Of a stretch of 62,000 bases of DNA, positions 13,701-27,000 are shown piece by piece. Each line of letters opens with the position of its first letter. Position 1 is the first letter of the stretch. The stretch lies in the NCBI RefSeq assembly GCF_001039355.2, contig NW_019775513.1, positions 644,041 to 706,040 of the forward strand, read 5' to 3'. Below the pieces are notes generated by a model that was not told where the DNA came from, did not search any database, and saw only the letters and a program-made list of their open reading frames with translations. This stretch comes from Lingula anatina. Taxonomy: Eukaryota > Brachiopoda > Lingulata > Lingulida > Lingulidae. The position numbers and the translations under genes were made by a program.

Positions 13701-16700
13701 CTCTCGCCTGAGAACCACAGTGTAGACTGGGCATAACACATTTGTTGCGCTATTCAACAACAATTTCCTTTCTTTAGTGTCCGCAATGAAGTTGTCGATA
13801 CATTAACCAGTATGGCACCATCTATCGCCGATCATTTTCATTGATAATTGCTATTTTAACATTATTTAGCCAAGAATAACACCAGCCGTGGAGTTAATGC
13901 AATATATATGCCTTACTTGAGCTTTGATGACAAAGCCTGATAGTGGAGCAGAAACGCATACTGAGCAAGCCGATTAAATCTGTAGACACCAGAATATGAG
14001 ATAAATACTTCTTTTGAAATTATACTTGGACAATGGTCTTTTCTCATTGCTCTTCTACGATATTTCTTTTATTGGACTTTTCTAATGAAATATCAGCACC
14101 TCAGATAGAGACCATCTTAAGAGGTAAAAAAGTGAATATGAATGTGTGTCGTTTTGGCGAAATACGTGACCCAAACAGCGTTTAACATCTGGCTTATGGA
14201 AGAAAAGATAGAGCTGGGAAGATGAGATTTTGGAAAAAATCAACATTACCAGATATCAGTTCTCAAAAGTATGTACATGTAGGTCCGATTCGCGGTAGGG
14301 GAGTTATGATTCTTTTCTTCTCTAACACTTGTTTGTAAGGCACCAGTGCTCGGTCCGCGTTGTTCTCTGACCGTTTTTATGATCAGATAAACGAACTTAA
14401 TAAAAACTAAGTTGTCTATAAATTCCACAGTTGGCATGTGTTTCTATTTTAAACAAGAAGATCATCATCTTGGATAAGGCTATTTAGCAATGAAGACAAA
14501 ATGATAAAGTGTACTGCATATTTGGCAAAAAAAAAGGTGACTCATTGTTTGGTACACACCAAGGCAATATATCATAAAACCAAAGAAAACTGCATGGAAT
14601 TATTTCAGACATAGAGAGACCGTGTGTGTGTGTGTGTGTATGTGTGTGTGTGCGCGCGCGCGTGTGTGAGTGAGTAAAAGAGAGAGAGGGGTATAACAGT
14701 CCACTTCTGCTTCTAATATGTAAACAATCTAACATAATACATGCATACGATTAAATGGGGAACTCTAAAGCTACTCACAGTGAAATAACGATAAATCGAA
14801 GTAAAATAATAATAATAGGAAAGAACAACAAAGAAGGTCACCGGGGAATACCCTCCCCAAGGTCTATCACCCCTGCAGTGCCCCCAGCACCGCAGGTGAT
14901 GAAAAATTTCAAATATCATCCTTTTTTGCGATCTTATTTTTTCGGTGAATACTTGGAGAATTTTCACCACATTTGAAGTAAAGTTTACCCAGGAGCGCGC
15001 TGACACGTTTAGCGCGTTCGTAGTTTAATAAACAGTGTACTACGGCGGCTTGCAAGTATCAAAACAAAGCTCACTGTGGGGTTTCATTCTGAAAGAAAAG
15101 TTCAAAAGCATGACAAGAACCTTTTTTGTTGTTTGTGACTTTTTAAGCAAAACTTCTTGTTTAACAATATATGCCGCAGTGAAGACAGTGTGTGGAATAT
15201 TTTTGATGAGGGCAAATGTCGAAATCCGCGTGTATCAGGACACGCACTGTGTATCAAAAGGAAACCGTAGGAAGTGAGAACAGACTGATAAGCAACCTTG
15301 TATGGATGCCTTGTCACGAATGAGTTCTCTTTTGTCTCATCATTCACCTTTTGCTGATTCACTATACCTTGCTTATCGCAATTTTCTTACGGAAGCAAAT
15401 CTCTTGCTCTTTTGCTTTCAATAATCATTTTGCCTAGATACATTATACTCTGTAACAGTCGGAGTAGTCAGTTGGCAGGAGACCCGTAATTTCTATCATC
15501 TTGGATATTAGATATTGGGAAAAATCAATTTTTGATGAGTTTTCAACCTGAAACGATTAGTTTCGTGTCTCTTAATATAATATAATATAATTCTGGATGG
15601 CCCTATAACCATGTCACGTATACGAAAGCTAGTAAAAACTATATATCTTTTAAAGAAATTGGCCAATATATGGTTTGCCTGCACTGCTGCTGATGCCGAG
15701 TTCTAGCCACGTATTGTTAGTATTGCCTTGCCTTTTCGAAATGCATTTCAAAAATGTGCACTAGAAAATTTTCAGATAAAACGCTTTTTATTTATTTATT
15801 TTTTTTTTGTAGCCAGGGTTTTTCAAGCCCCAAGGATGAATGTTTTAAAACGCGCTTCACTGAGAGTTATTAACTTTGCACGATCTCGTTAACTTTTACA
15901 GGGTAACCTATGAGAAATCATTTTCCTTGTTATCTACATAGCCTGTTTACAGAAAATTTGACAAACTTGAGAGCTCCACAGTTGGCTTATGCTTAGGACC
16001 CTGCATATTTTGAACTAAGCTGACTAGAAATTGGTTGTATTAGAAAAGCTGCACACTTTATAAGCCCACGTGTGGGTGGCATTTTTGAGGTGATGTGAAT
16101 TATCTCGCTTAGCTGATCCACTTGAAAGCGAATCTATGGTTTTAATTTTATGCTGTGAGCTGTGATTCCGATTCCAGGAAATTGAACAGAATTGAATAGA
16201 CTGTAAGGACTCCTTTAACAGGTGTATTCCAGTATTGTTTATGTTTTACTTTTTGAGTTTTCTAAGGACGGGATATGGCATCCGACTGAATTTGTATTTG
16301 GCTGGGCGCACGGTTCGATTCGTTTTACGTTGAGCCACGCTGTCTTAGCGGCTCTCTCAACTTCCATCTAGCGAGGCTGTAAGAAACCTCGTGCGTTTAC
16401 TGGTTATGTAGTCATATAGGCTCTATAATCCAGGAAAGTCCTAAACAATCTATTGTCGTCTATATTAACCTAGAGCGCGTAGTTGGAGAGCTCTGTCTTG
16501 GGATTTCACGACCTCCACCTCGATTGCAGGGTCACACGACCTCCACCTAAAATACCCGACATCACTCACCTGCAATGTATCGGTAATGATAAGTATAAAA
16601 TAACGACGACAGTGATAAACTGTGGTTCCTGAAATACACGGTGATGGCACACAACTATAATGAATACACTTCTAAAAGTAGGTGTGTGCAATGTATTTAT

Positions 16701-19700
16701 ATTCAAAAATATATTAGTGAATGTGAATAATACGTTTAAAGTGCAGGGCAAACGAGGATACAAACTAGTAGTTAAAGTAGTTATGTTAAGTTTTTTGTAT
16801 AAGTGCACTTTTTTGTGTATGTTCACAATGCGATCTCTCTCTCTCTCTCTCTCTCTCTCCAACATGCACCGCCAATAATTCAATATTTTGTAAATGCTTA
16901 TTCAGTTCGAGCTTACTGAGAAGTACTTATTTATTTATCGCAGGAATATTCATTTTTTAAAGAAAAAATATAAAAAACAATAAGCTTCCGTGTTTCGGAA
17001 TGATCCGCCACCCAAGGTGTCAGCAGAAACCACAGTCTTCACTAACCACACAACAACAACCGGTATCCTTCCCTTACAAGCATGCGGCTTGAGTCGTCCG
17101 TGTAATCACTGCTAACGACCTGTTCTACAAGAAGAGTGATTCTTTTTCCCTGTCAAGACAATTCGAAAGCATGCTGAGCACCGTTTTAAAATGCGCCGAG
17201 CTCACCTGCATGTCAGACTGGAGAAAGAATGTATCCTCCTGAGGGCGGGCCACCGAAACTCACTGTTATCCTTCACTATTTGTTATCTGCAGTTACCTGC
17301 GCCACTGTATTAGTGTGTGTGTGTGTGTTCGTGCTTGTGTGTGTGTGTGTTTGTATGTGTGTGTGTGTGCGTGTGTGCGTCTGTCTGTGTGTGTGTGTGT
17401 GCGTGTGTGTGTCTGTGTGATTGTGTATGTTGGGGAGGGGGGTCGGCGTAGGAGAAAGAGCACGAATGACTGACGTTTTATTGTTGCACTGATTGATGTA
17501 GGAGGTACAAAGGGTTTCAGAGATTGTTTGAATATGTTTAAAAGCGATTACAGCTAGTATTTAGACCATGATTTATTATTTTAAACAAACTTTTGACCAT
17601 CCAAGAGTTCAGAATGGTACGGTGGAAGGGTAGCCAAACGTACAGTTAATTGAAAACGCTGTGTCAGGTAATTGACAAAAGTGATAGGAAAGAAAATTCA
17701 ACCATTAATAAATCCCCTGTGTTCTTATGTGATAACGGATATACTTAAATGCATAATGGTTTCCAGACACTCCAAATAATGGAAGTTGATCGCGTTTTTT
17801 ATTCTTTTCTGTTAATGTCCACTAACATGTACATTTTTTTCATCTGTTAAAAGCATTGTATCTACACGTGCTTTTTGGATCAATTCTTGAACTTGATCCA
17901 GACAAAGGTGCGTTATTTTCATCTCTCATCATTTTGAATTTCTCTGCATCATGTTGAATTTTCGATAGTTATGCAGGTTAATGCAGATAAAATGCTGTAA
18001 ACATGATGTTTTTCTAGTTTTATAATGTTATGATTTTGTTATTATAATAGTATAATTTAATCATAAACTCGCGAATTTTATGCAAAAATCACTTCTCTGT
18101 CCGTGCAATATTCGAAGACGAAAGAAAATGGATAAGCACTCCCACAGGTGAAATATATATACATGTACACAACTGTAAAGACAAAGCAATACTACACTGG
18201 CGTGCGTGGGTATATAAGTTATAGAATATCTCAGTAACCGCGCAAATCACTATAAAACTTGTTTTCTGGCAAAGGGAGGAGATGAAAAATGACAGTTCAA
18301 GTTTAACACGTGTAGTGTTAGGCCAATGACCGGATAAGTCACCTTCCGATCTGAGAGTCAAATGTGACATTAAAGGGCACCCTGTAAGTCAGAAACATTA
18401 TGTTCTGTGTCTTCCAAACTGAGATTTATTGCTCGTGTTTCTGCAAACAACCTTCTGTATATTCTGTATGGTATCTTCATGCCTAGAAGAAAGACGTTTT
18501 GTTTGTTTTTGATAACCCGTGGTTTCCCTAACTCCAATTCTTCTTCTCGCCACAGATATTTGAGAGCGTTAGAATTTGTCTTTTCTTCACAGGTAAATAT
18601 TCCAAGTTCTGAATCAATGATGAATGGTGAATTTTATGGTGGTAGGAACATGCATCCATTTACGATCAAATGGCACTGATAATATTGAGCTAATAGTAAT
18701 GAAAGAAGAATACAAGGATTATGATTGGTTGGCTAGTTGTTCTCGTAGGTCGGTGCTGCTCCTGCTCACTTCCTGTTGAAATTAGTATCCCAAAAACAAA
18801 AGGGTGCTTTTTTATGCATTCCACCTTAATGGAGCACCGATTAGATCTACGTATTCTGATTCTAAAAATTCGGAGGCAACTTTGGAAATGGGGTAGGGGG
18901 TAACCGATGAAAGACGAATCTCGTCTATGTACATATACCAGCAGACTTTAATACGATTGCAAAAGAAGCATACACATTTGGTATAGTCTATACGGCACCA
19001 GAAACTAAGACAGCTTTTCCAGGGGACGTACATCCTACAACAAGGATAAGGAACGGAGATTTCAAGAAAACTCCATTGTGCCGTTTTTCTTTGTCATCCC
19101 ACGAAGTTAATTTTTCTCATTACCTCATAGCTGATGACGTCTATAGTCCGCCGTCAATCGTAAGACTTTAAGACTACGTGGTGATGGAAACGTGAAGAAA
19201 GATCCATCACTTGCAACTTACAGAACATGTTGCGCTTGCATGAGCTCCTGTGTTCTTTTGAATAGTATCAGTTTCATGCAGACGTCTATCGTAAAAGAAA
19301 ATATTGCCGCCATTAAGTGATTAAGCAAAACCAAAGAATTGCAGACAATCTACATACTGCGTAATTATAACAAGAAAGCCCTTTTTATTGGATTTCTCTT
19401 TTTTGTTTTTTTCTTGTAACGATGACAAGCCAGCGCGTTTTCTCTAATTTCCCGGATAGGGGCTTAACAGTTCTAAAAGGGATTACTTGTAAGTCAGTAC
19501 TGTGCAATAAATCTAAGAATATTTAAAGTAATCATTTTGTAATTAAGGCACTTAGCAGATAATAGGTGATTTGACCCGAAATTGATTTGCTAAATAATTT
19601 CTGACTGCCATTACGCCGAGGAAATAGATAACGATATGGCTGGAAATAATTTACGTCCATTGTCTTTTCCGAATAGAAAATAAAAACAAAGGTCAGGCAA

Positions 19701-20968
19701 TCCTAAAATGTTACAAAGCCATGTACTTTAGGTTGTAAGCTTACCATACATCTATTGGTGATGTCGGAATATAATACAAAATGTAAAATTGGAAAACCGC
19801 ATATCTTGGTCATTTAGTATAACAACCTACTTAAAACTTGATTACCGAGATTTGATCACTGTAGAAATGTGACAAAATACTAGTGCAAATTTAAGACAGT
19901 CGTAACAAAAATTTTGAATAGCAAAAGTAATCTGTCCGTCTACATTAACTTTATCGTTGCTTTCACATCCCCAGAGAAGCTCCTTCACGCCTGCGTATAA
20001 AAAATCATTGACACAGATCTACCTTAACCACACAGTAAAATAACTGTTTTGTAACCTTGAATCTGTTATAATGGACCAATTATCTACAAAACCAGCATTC
20101 GAAAAACACACTTAAATTCTAAATTGCGATGTCTATGTCGTGAAATACTTCAATAACTCAGCCGTATTGAAGAGCCTTCGCGGTCGTGTTGGAACGTGGA
20201 CTTGGTGCTATGAAACATGGGGAGGGCAGGGTGGTATACTCTTGCATCAGAGCGTGTCTTGCTGGCTGTCATTAAAGCCATATCTGGACATTATTCATCT
20301 TATAAAAAAAAGTGAAAACTAGTCCGTATAAAAACCTTAATGAAAGATTGAAAATATTAATGGATGGGTGGCTGAATGTATAAACTTCTGAATGAGGAAA
20401 GTGGTGGATGGCTGAATAAAAAAAAAAGTGAAGAAACGAACGAGTGGGTGGGTGTTTGCTTGTCTGTTTCTTATCCTAGAAATCTGAACTTGGAATATAC
20501 GCCATCATTGGTGTTTTATGAGGGCAATTACAAATTAGAATTGCTTGTAAATGTGCGATAAGAACTGTACACACGAGGCAGCCTGATTAAGATTTATTAT
20601 GTAGCTGGAAATGTGGCGGCTGGGTTTTATCGTAACTTTATCCGTTATCATGAAGCAAAGATGAGAACAAAAACACGAGTATTATAGATAAGTTTACATA
20701 ACACACGTACGTGCACGAATTGCGTTAGATGTGACAAATTACATTGTGTTTTTCAGCTATCTACCTGATTGTGTCTGCTGATGGCCACGTCCCCTGTGCC
20801 GTGGGCTCATTCCAGTGCGGTAACACTACGGTCTGTGTCAAGCAAGAGGACCACTGTGACGGTCAACAAGATTGCCCTAACGGAGAGGACGAATCATATA
20901 AAATGTGTGGTATGTTTATATGTTCATTTCTTTTTTTCTTTTCTNNNNNNNNNNNNNNNNNNNNNNNN

Positions 20969-21002
<34 letters not shown>

Positions 21003-24000
21003 GGGGGGGGGGGCAGGATCTTTTAGATAAAGATATGTTTAGTTGTTTCCTTTTTTCAGTTGCAAAAACTTTATATCACCAACTGTGCTATATCGATATA
21101 TTAGTTGGTTTATTTTCATAGGCAAGTTCAGTATTTGAAAAACACATTTTAAATCAGTATTTGTTATAGACAGACATAACTTCTTTTAGGGGTGTTTTTT
21201 CTACTTTTATTTCATATAAATTAAATCATAGTGTTATATTGAAAAAGCAGTTTACGTCAAAAATTTTCAATGCAGTCACGAATTACAGCATATTTGTGTA
21301 AACTGTGATAACCTTGATTATCTGCCTCGAGCAACAATCTTTACAATCTCTCTTTAGTGAACAACGAAGGGTGGTTTGAACACATCGTAAAGAACAGAAC
21401 GATACCTGACGTGAAGGATAACGCAAGCTGTGGTAATATAACGTTAACAGTGGTTTCCATATGTATGATATCGATTCAAAATATGATAAACTGAATTTGA
21501 AATTCTGGCGTATATAAGGCCATTTTTGACTGAGTACTCCCATGTGCGCTACTCTCTCCTTTTCCCACGCCGAGATCAAAGCAACACCCCTACCTGACTT
21601 TTTTTTCAATTCTCCACTTTTAGATATATTTTGAAATATTAACACCAGAAGTCCTCGGTCTTCTTATTTCAATTTTGCCAAAACAACACACAACTAGAAA
21701 GAGATGTTTTTGTTGTTGTTCTTGGCTTTTCATCTCTTTCCTCCGTCTTTTCAGGTCTTCAGTTCGTACCTTCAACATGTCAGTGTGTGAAGATGACGAG
21801 GCTGGATTGTTCTTCCCACAGCCTGGTCTCCATACCGTCTCCCCTTCCAGCAAACGTCACCAGACTGTGAGTGCAGTGTAGTGTGGTCTGTAGTGTAGTA
21901 AAGTGTAGTGTAGTGTCGTGTGTTGTCTAGTGTAGTGCAATTGTTGTGTAGTGTAGTGTTACCCTCTACCAGGGCCACAGTTATTATTATTTGGATATTT
22001 TAGCTGAGGTGTAGTGTAGTGTATTATGGTATATACTGTAGTATAGATAAATGTTAGAGTTCATGCTTCTGTTACTTCTATGATAATCTCAGTGACAATG
22101 TACTTTGATTGTACTTAGTATGCATCTAAATCCTTTCTCCATTCTGTATAACAATCCATGTTCATCATTTGAGAAGCGAATGTCTATTCGTATTTTCTTC
22201 ACTTCTTGGAGATTAGTATTATATTTAACTCCAAATTGACATCGAATACTTTTTTGCCAGTTAAAAAATCAAGTACAGGTCCTATAATCTATATTATGGA
22301 TTACGACACACAATTGCCTGAGTTATATTCATGTGCCGATTCCTCCATCTTTTCCATATCTCGGGGAACAGATATCTCATGAGGAACAACATCAAAAATA
22401 TCTCTGACGGTAGTTTTCATGGACTTAGAAGCATAGATCTTCTGTAAGTATCGTCACTTTTACCCGGTAAAGCTTTGTGTTTGTGGCAGAGTTTGATTAA
22501 ACGGAAATTGTAAATATAAATCACTTTCCCGTCAGTAAATTGCTCAATGCCTATAAAATAACATTTTCACGATAAAGCTAAAAAATAGTAAGACAGATTA
22601 ACAAATTGAATGTGTTAGTAAAATTATTTATAATGATAGCAGTATTTATTGCAAACAAATTATAATGAAATAATATAAACATGACGTAGAAATCAATTTA
22701 ATAGAAAATACTACAAAACATTGGGCCGCATTGTATCCGTCTTTACTAATTGTTTCAGACATCTCGAAGGCAATTTCATCGTTTCTTTGAGAAACAACAC
22801 GTTCCATGGCCTAAGAGGTTTGGAAAAGCTGTAAGTTGTTAATTTCTCATTTGTGGAAGTTGTATACGTCTTTTCTACTCAAAACAAGAAGTGAAAACCA
22901 CTTAATTTACATCTTAGATAGAAAAATTGATTCATCTGAAAAACTCAGACAATAGCGGAAAAAGTTTTAACAAATAATTTATATTTCTTTGTTGCTTGGA
23001 ATTCGAATATCCTTGGCTTTGTAAATGATCGTCTGCTTGATTTCAGGTCAGTTGCCAACAATTCTCTGGTCGAAATTGAAAGCGGAGCGTTCCGGACACT
23101 GCCTCAACTTATCTGGCTGTTAGTAAAACTTTCGAAATGTGTGTATTTAGTAGATGCATCATCGTCCAGGAATTCCTGTAGTGCTCCCTTTCTTATTCTT
23201 TTCATGATCCTGTCAAACAGACAGACTCCAACCCGTGTATTAGTACATAAATGAAGTATTCTTAAACTTACATGTAGGCCTATATGCATGCAATCTTCTT
23301 ATTTTCATAAATGTCATGTTTTGGATGGTAACATAATTACGAATGTGAAGATGGTAATATGTTCCCTCCTTTGCATTCCAGATTTTTGCAATTTAACCAC
23401 ATACGGCGAATTCCCAGAGGAGCCTTCGAGGGAGCGAGTAAATTAGAATGGATGTAAGTCTCCGATAGCCATGGTGTTTAACGGTTATCGCCAAATGCAT
23501 ATTTTCCCTTTTTCGTTACCAAGTACCATACTGTAATATGAATTAAATTTGGTTTGCATTATCCCTATACTAGATACACATTCAGACCCGGGCCATCAGC
23601 TGTCACTTTTATTGCTGCATATATTCAAAATGTATGTCATTCGAGTCAATACCCTGTTGCGTTCTCTTGATGCAATTCGGTGTACACTGAGATCCACGAG
23701 TTAAGGCACAGGTCCCTCCAAGTTTGATACAAACACTAAGCAACAGGTGTGCTGACTTGAAACACTATTCATGTTTATATAAGCTGACTGTTACCAGATC
23801 CCAGTTTACAAAAAAAAAATTATTTGTGAATGATCATGATTCCCTTATAACCTATTTTCAGTGATCTACGCGGAAACGATCTGCAGTTGTATGGCGACGA
23901 GTTTGAAGGGCTACCTGAGCTTAATTACCTGTAAGTTACAACACAAAATAAACGTAATCAGGCAGGGCAGTTGTGCTTTTAGGTTAAAATTCAAACTAAA

Positions 24001-27000
24001 AAATCTTATGCAGCAGATCATGCGTCGGAGTTTATACCCGCTAGACCTTGAATGTCACTGGTCAGCGAAACTATAGACCAGTGTTGAAACGTTCCTGAAT
24101 CTAATCAACACGCACTCGTTTATTGGCCAATGTTATAGTCACCTACAAACAAAACTCTACAGCTCTCTATGGGGGAGTTGTTGATACTGTATGCTACACA
24201 TTGTCACATTTCAGAGATCTTGAAGGGAACCACATCACCCACATCAGAAGAGAAACCTTCCAGGGATACAAATCATTACGGGTGCTGTAAGTAACAATTA
24301 CTACACTGAATGTGGAAGTTCTGAAAATAAAGGAGTCAAAATGAATGACGGCACTGTGTATAGAATATCATCGCGGCCGCATGTTTATACTATTTAGTTA
24401 ATTTTTGTTAAAATACAAATTTTTCATTGAAAAGGACAAGGAAAATAGATATCGACGTATAAATCACGGTAATCGCATGTACCATTTCAGAATTTTACGT
24501 GGAAACCACATAGCGTCGGTGAGTCCGGACGCTTTCGCCGACCTTCATGCACTGTTACAACTGTAAGTTGCACTATTTACTTTAGACTACTCAATTATAT
24601 GTAAATTACGTTTACCTCCTATTTCTGGGGCACAGCCATGACACATATTTTTTTTTTCTTTTTTTGAAATTAGAAGAATATTATATGAACTCGTAACGTG
24701 TAAAAAAGTCTTCACTGAATCATTAAATAACGTGATATTTTTCTTCATATTTTAGAGACCTTATGAACAACAAGATTATGGTGCTTGACGAGTCAACGTT
24801 CACACACAACGTTAGGATGACAAAACTGTAAGTTAACGTCTGTAAATCCAAGCAAGAAGGTGCCGATTCATTATCTTAAATATCTCACGTAAAGTGATAC
24901 AAGTATTTTTTTTATATATTTTAGGGACCTTGCTGATAATCCACTGCCCGGTTTTCCAAGACGGCTCTTGTCTCCGCTTACACAACTCAAGTCTTTGTAA
25001 GTATTACAATGCAATGCGCATCCATTTGGTTTGTGTACCTAGTTGTGGAATACCCTCTACCAGAGCCTCAGACTGATTTTTACTAGGCATTCACAGATAT
25101 ATGTCTCTGGCTTATATTTTGATGGCACATTTCTTCACTGCGTTGGAGAATAGTGCACATAATTAATCTGTGGTCCTGGTAGAGGGTAGAAGTGGACCAA
25201 GACCCCCACCCTACGCCCCGATACAGTCAGCAATTTTACCCTACGTATAATCCAAGCAAGGGGGGGGGGGGGGGGGCGAACAACTAGGCTAGTCCTGTTT
25301 CCAAGAACCAGTCTAGAATGCCACTATTTGTGGTGTTATTTTAACATCGGATTGTTGAAATTCTTCTTAAGAGAATATTGCTGGTTTGGGTTCTTTAAAA
25401 ATGCTGCGTACTAAACAGTGTAACATTTCATTTCAGAGATCTTAGTGGCATAATAATCCCAAACATAGATGCGTCGTTCTTTTCAAACCTGAAACAACTG
25501 CATCATGTGTAAGTATAATTATAATGTATAAAAAACCACTCTCTCAAGTAAACACCCTATACTACTGCCAACCAAACTTTAAGTCTTTTCAAATATGCAA
25601 AACATTATCAATATTGAACAAATTTATCGTAATTTTTACTTTCCAAGTTTAAAAAACACTTTGTAAAAATATGCCTAGAAAAAAGCCAGTAATTAATATG
25701 CTATAGAACTCGTTTCCACACAGTTTTTATTTTACCTCCAGACACTTCGAAAGGTTCAGTTATTGTCACAAAGCCATCCACGTCCCAAACTGCTTCCCCA
25801 AAACAGACGGTCTGTCCACCATAGAAAACCTGCTTGCTGACGTCATCCTGCGCGCGCTGGTATGGATCATGGCGCTGATCACGTGTGTGGGCAACTTGTT
25901 CGTCATGTTAGGGAGGTTGATGATCAGGGAGGAAAACAGGATGCATTCTGTTCTAGTGAAAAACCTAGCAGGTACAAATATATTTAAAAGATGTCTGGAA
26001 CCTTTTCTCAAAACCTAATACTTTGTTTCTGTAGTGTTACAAATACATTTAATGTTACTGAATTGACGTAAACCATCGCACACTGCCTTTAATGCGTTAG
26101 GTAAACACCTAATTCATTTTGATAAACACTTTTATTTCTGACAAGTTAATTATTTTTACTGCATGGTTTTAGTCTTATATATAATCTCGGTTGATCTTTT
26201 TTTAATCTAAACACCTTCTTTTGGTGCAAATGTTAGGAGAAGAAATACGTGCATTTGGTAAAATATTTTCGGTTAAAAATATCAAATTAATAATATCCAC
26301 TTTCTCTGATTATATAACATTTCATTTTACAGCCTCCGACTTTCTGATGGGTATTTATCTGATGATCATCGGCGCTAAAGATGCCAACTACCGCGACAAC
26401 TACAACATGTACGCCAGCGACTGGCGCTCCAGCTGGGAATGCCGCTGCACGGGTTGTCTCGCCATGGCGTCCTCAGAAGTTTCCATATTAATCCTAACAT
26501 ATTTATCACTCGAGCGCTTCGTCGTAATCTCACACCCTTACACGACAAAAGGACTGACAAGCAAAAAAGTGATCATTGCCTTGAGTGGGATTTGGACGGC
26601 AGGGATACTCCTAGCTGTAATCCCGGTGACATCCACGCACCTGTTCGGGGACTTCTACGGCACAAACGGGGTTTGCTTTCCACTCCACATATACGAGCCA
26701 TACGAAGCCGGTTGGCAGTATTCCTCGTTCGTATTCTTAGGTTTGAACTCGGTCTCTGTTCTCATTATTGCGCTGTGTTACGTCAGTATGTTCTGCAGCA
26801 TACAGAAGTCACGCCAGCTCTCACACGGGTTTTCAAGTGACAATTCTTTTGCACTGAGGTTTTTCTTCATTGTTCTGACTGATGCCTTGTGCTGGGCGCC
26901 TATCATAATAATCAAAATCATTGCGCTAACACGGGCTCCAATTCCAGGTTAGTCAGTGAGAATGCGGTCGCTTCATATATGCACTGTCGATCAAGTATGA

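Larger units (their letters stand above)
6312..20756 (+). other. Intron 1 of the receptor gene (14.4 kb)
   Basis: This long intron, if exon 1 is right, has no recognisable protein. It holds microsatellites (7722-7789, 14622-14668, 16834-16859, 17312-17420), a 245-bp inverted-repeat element at 8562-8807, a T-run near 10820-10845, a possible tRNA-derived SINE near 16265-16330, and two perfect cAMP response elements at 9748-9755 and 9889-9896. Its length is unlike the other introns of this gene, most of which are 100-750 bases. Confidence 0.5.

Noticed and set aside
18721-18750. Alternative receptor start exon (MIGWLVVLV)
   Set aside because: Not fully excluded, but its in-phase donor GTCGGT is weak, while the stronger GTAGGT just before it gives the wrong phase.
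26439-26840. 133-codon alternative frame inside receptor exon 16
   Set aside because: It overlaps the seven-helix coding frame out of phase and resembles nothing.
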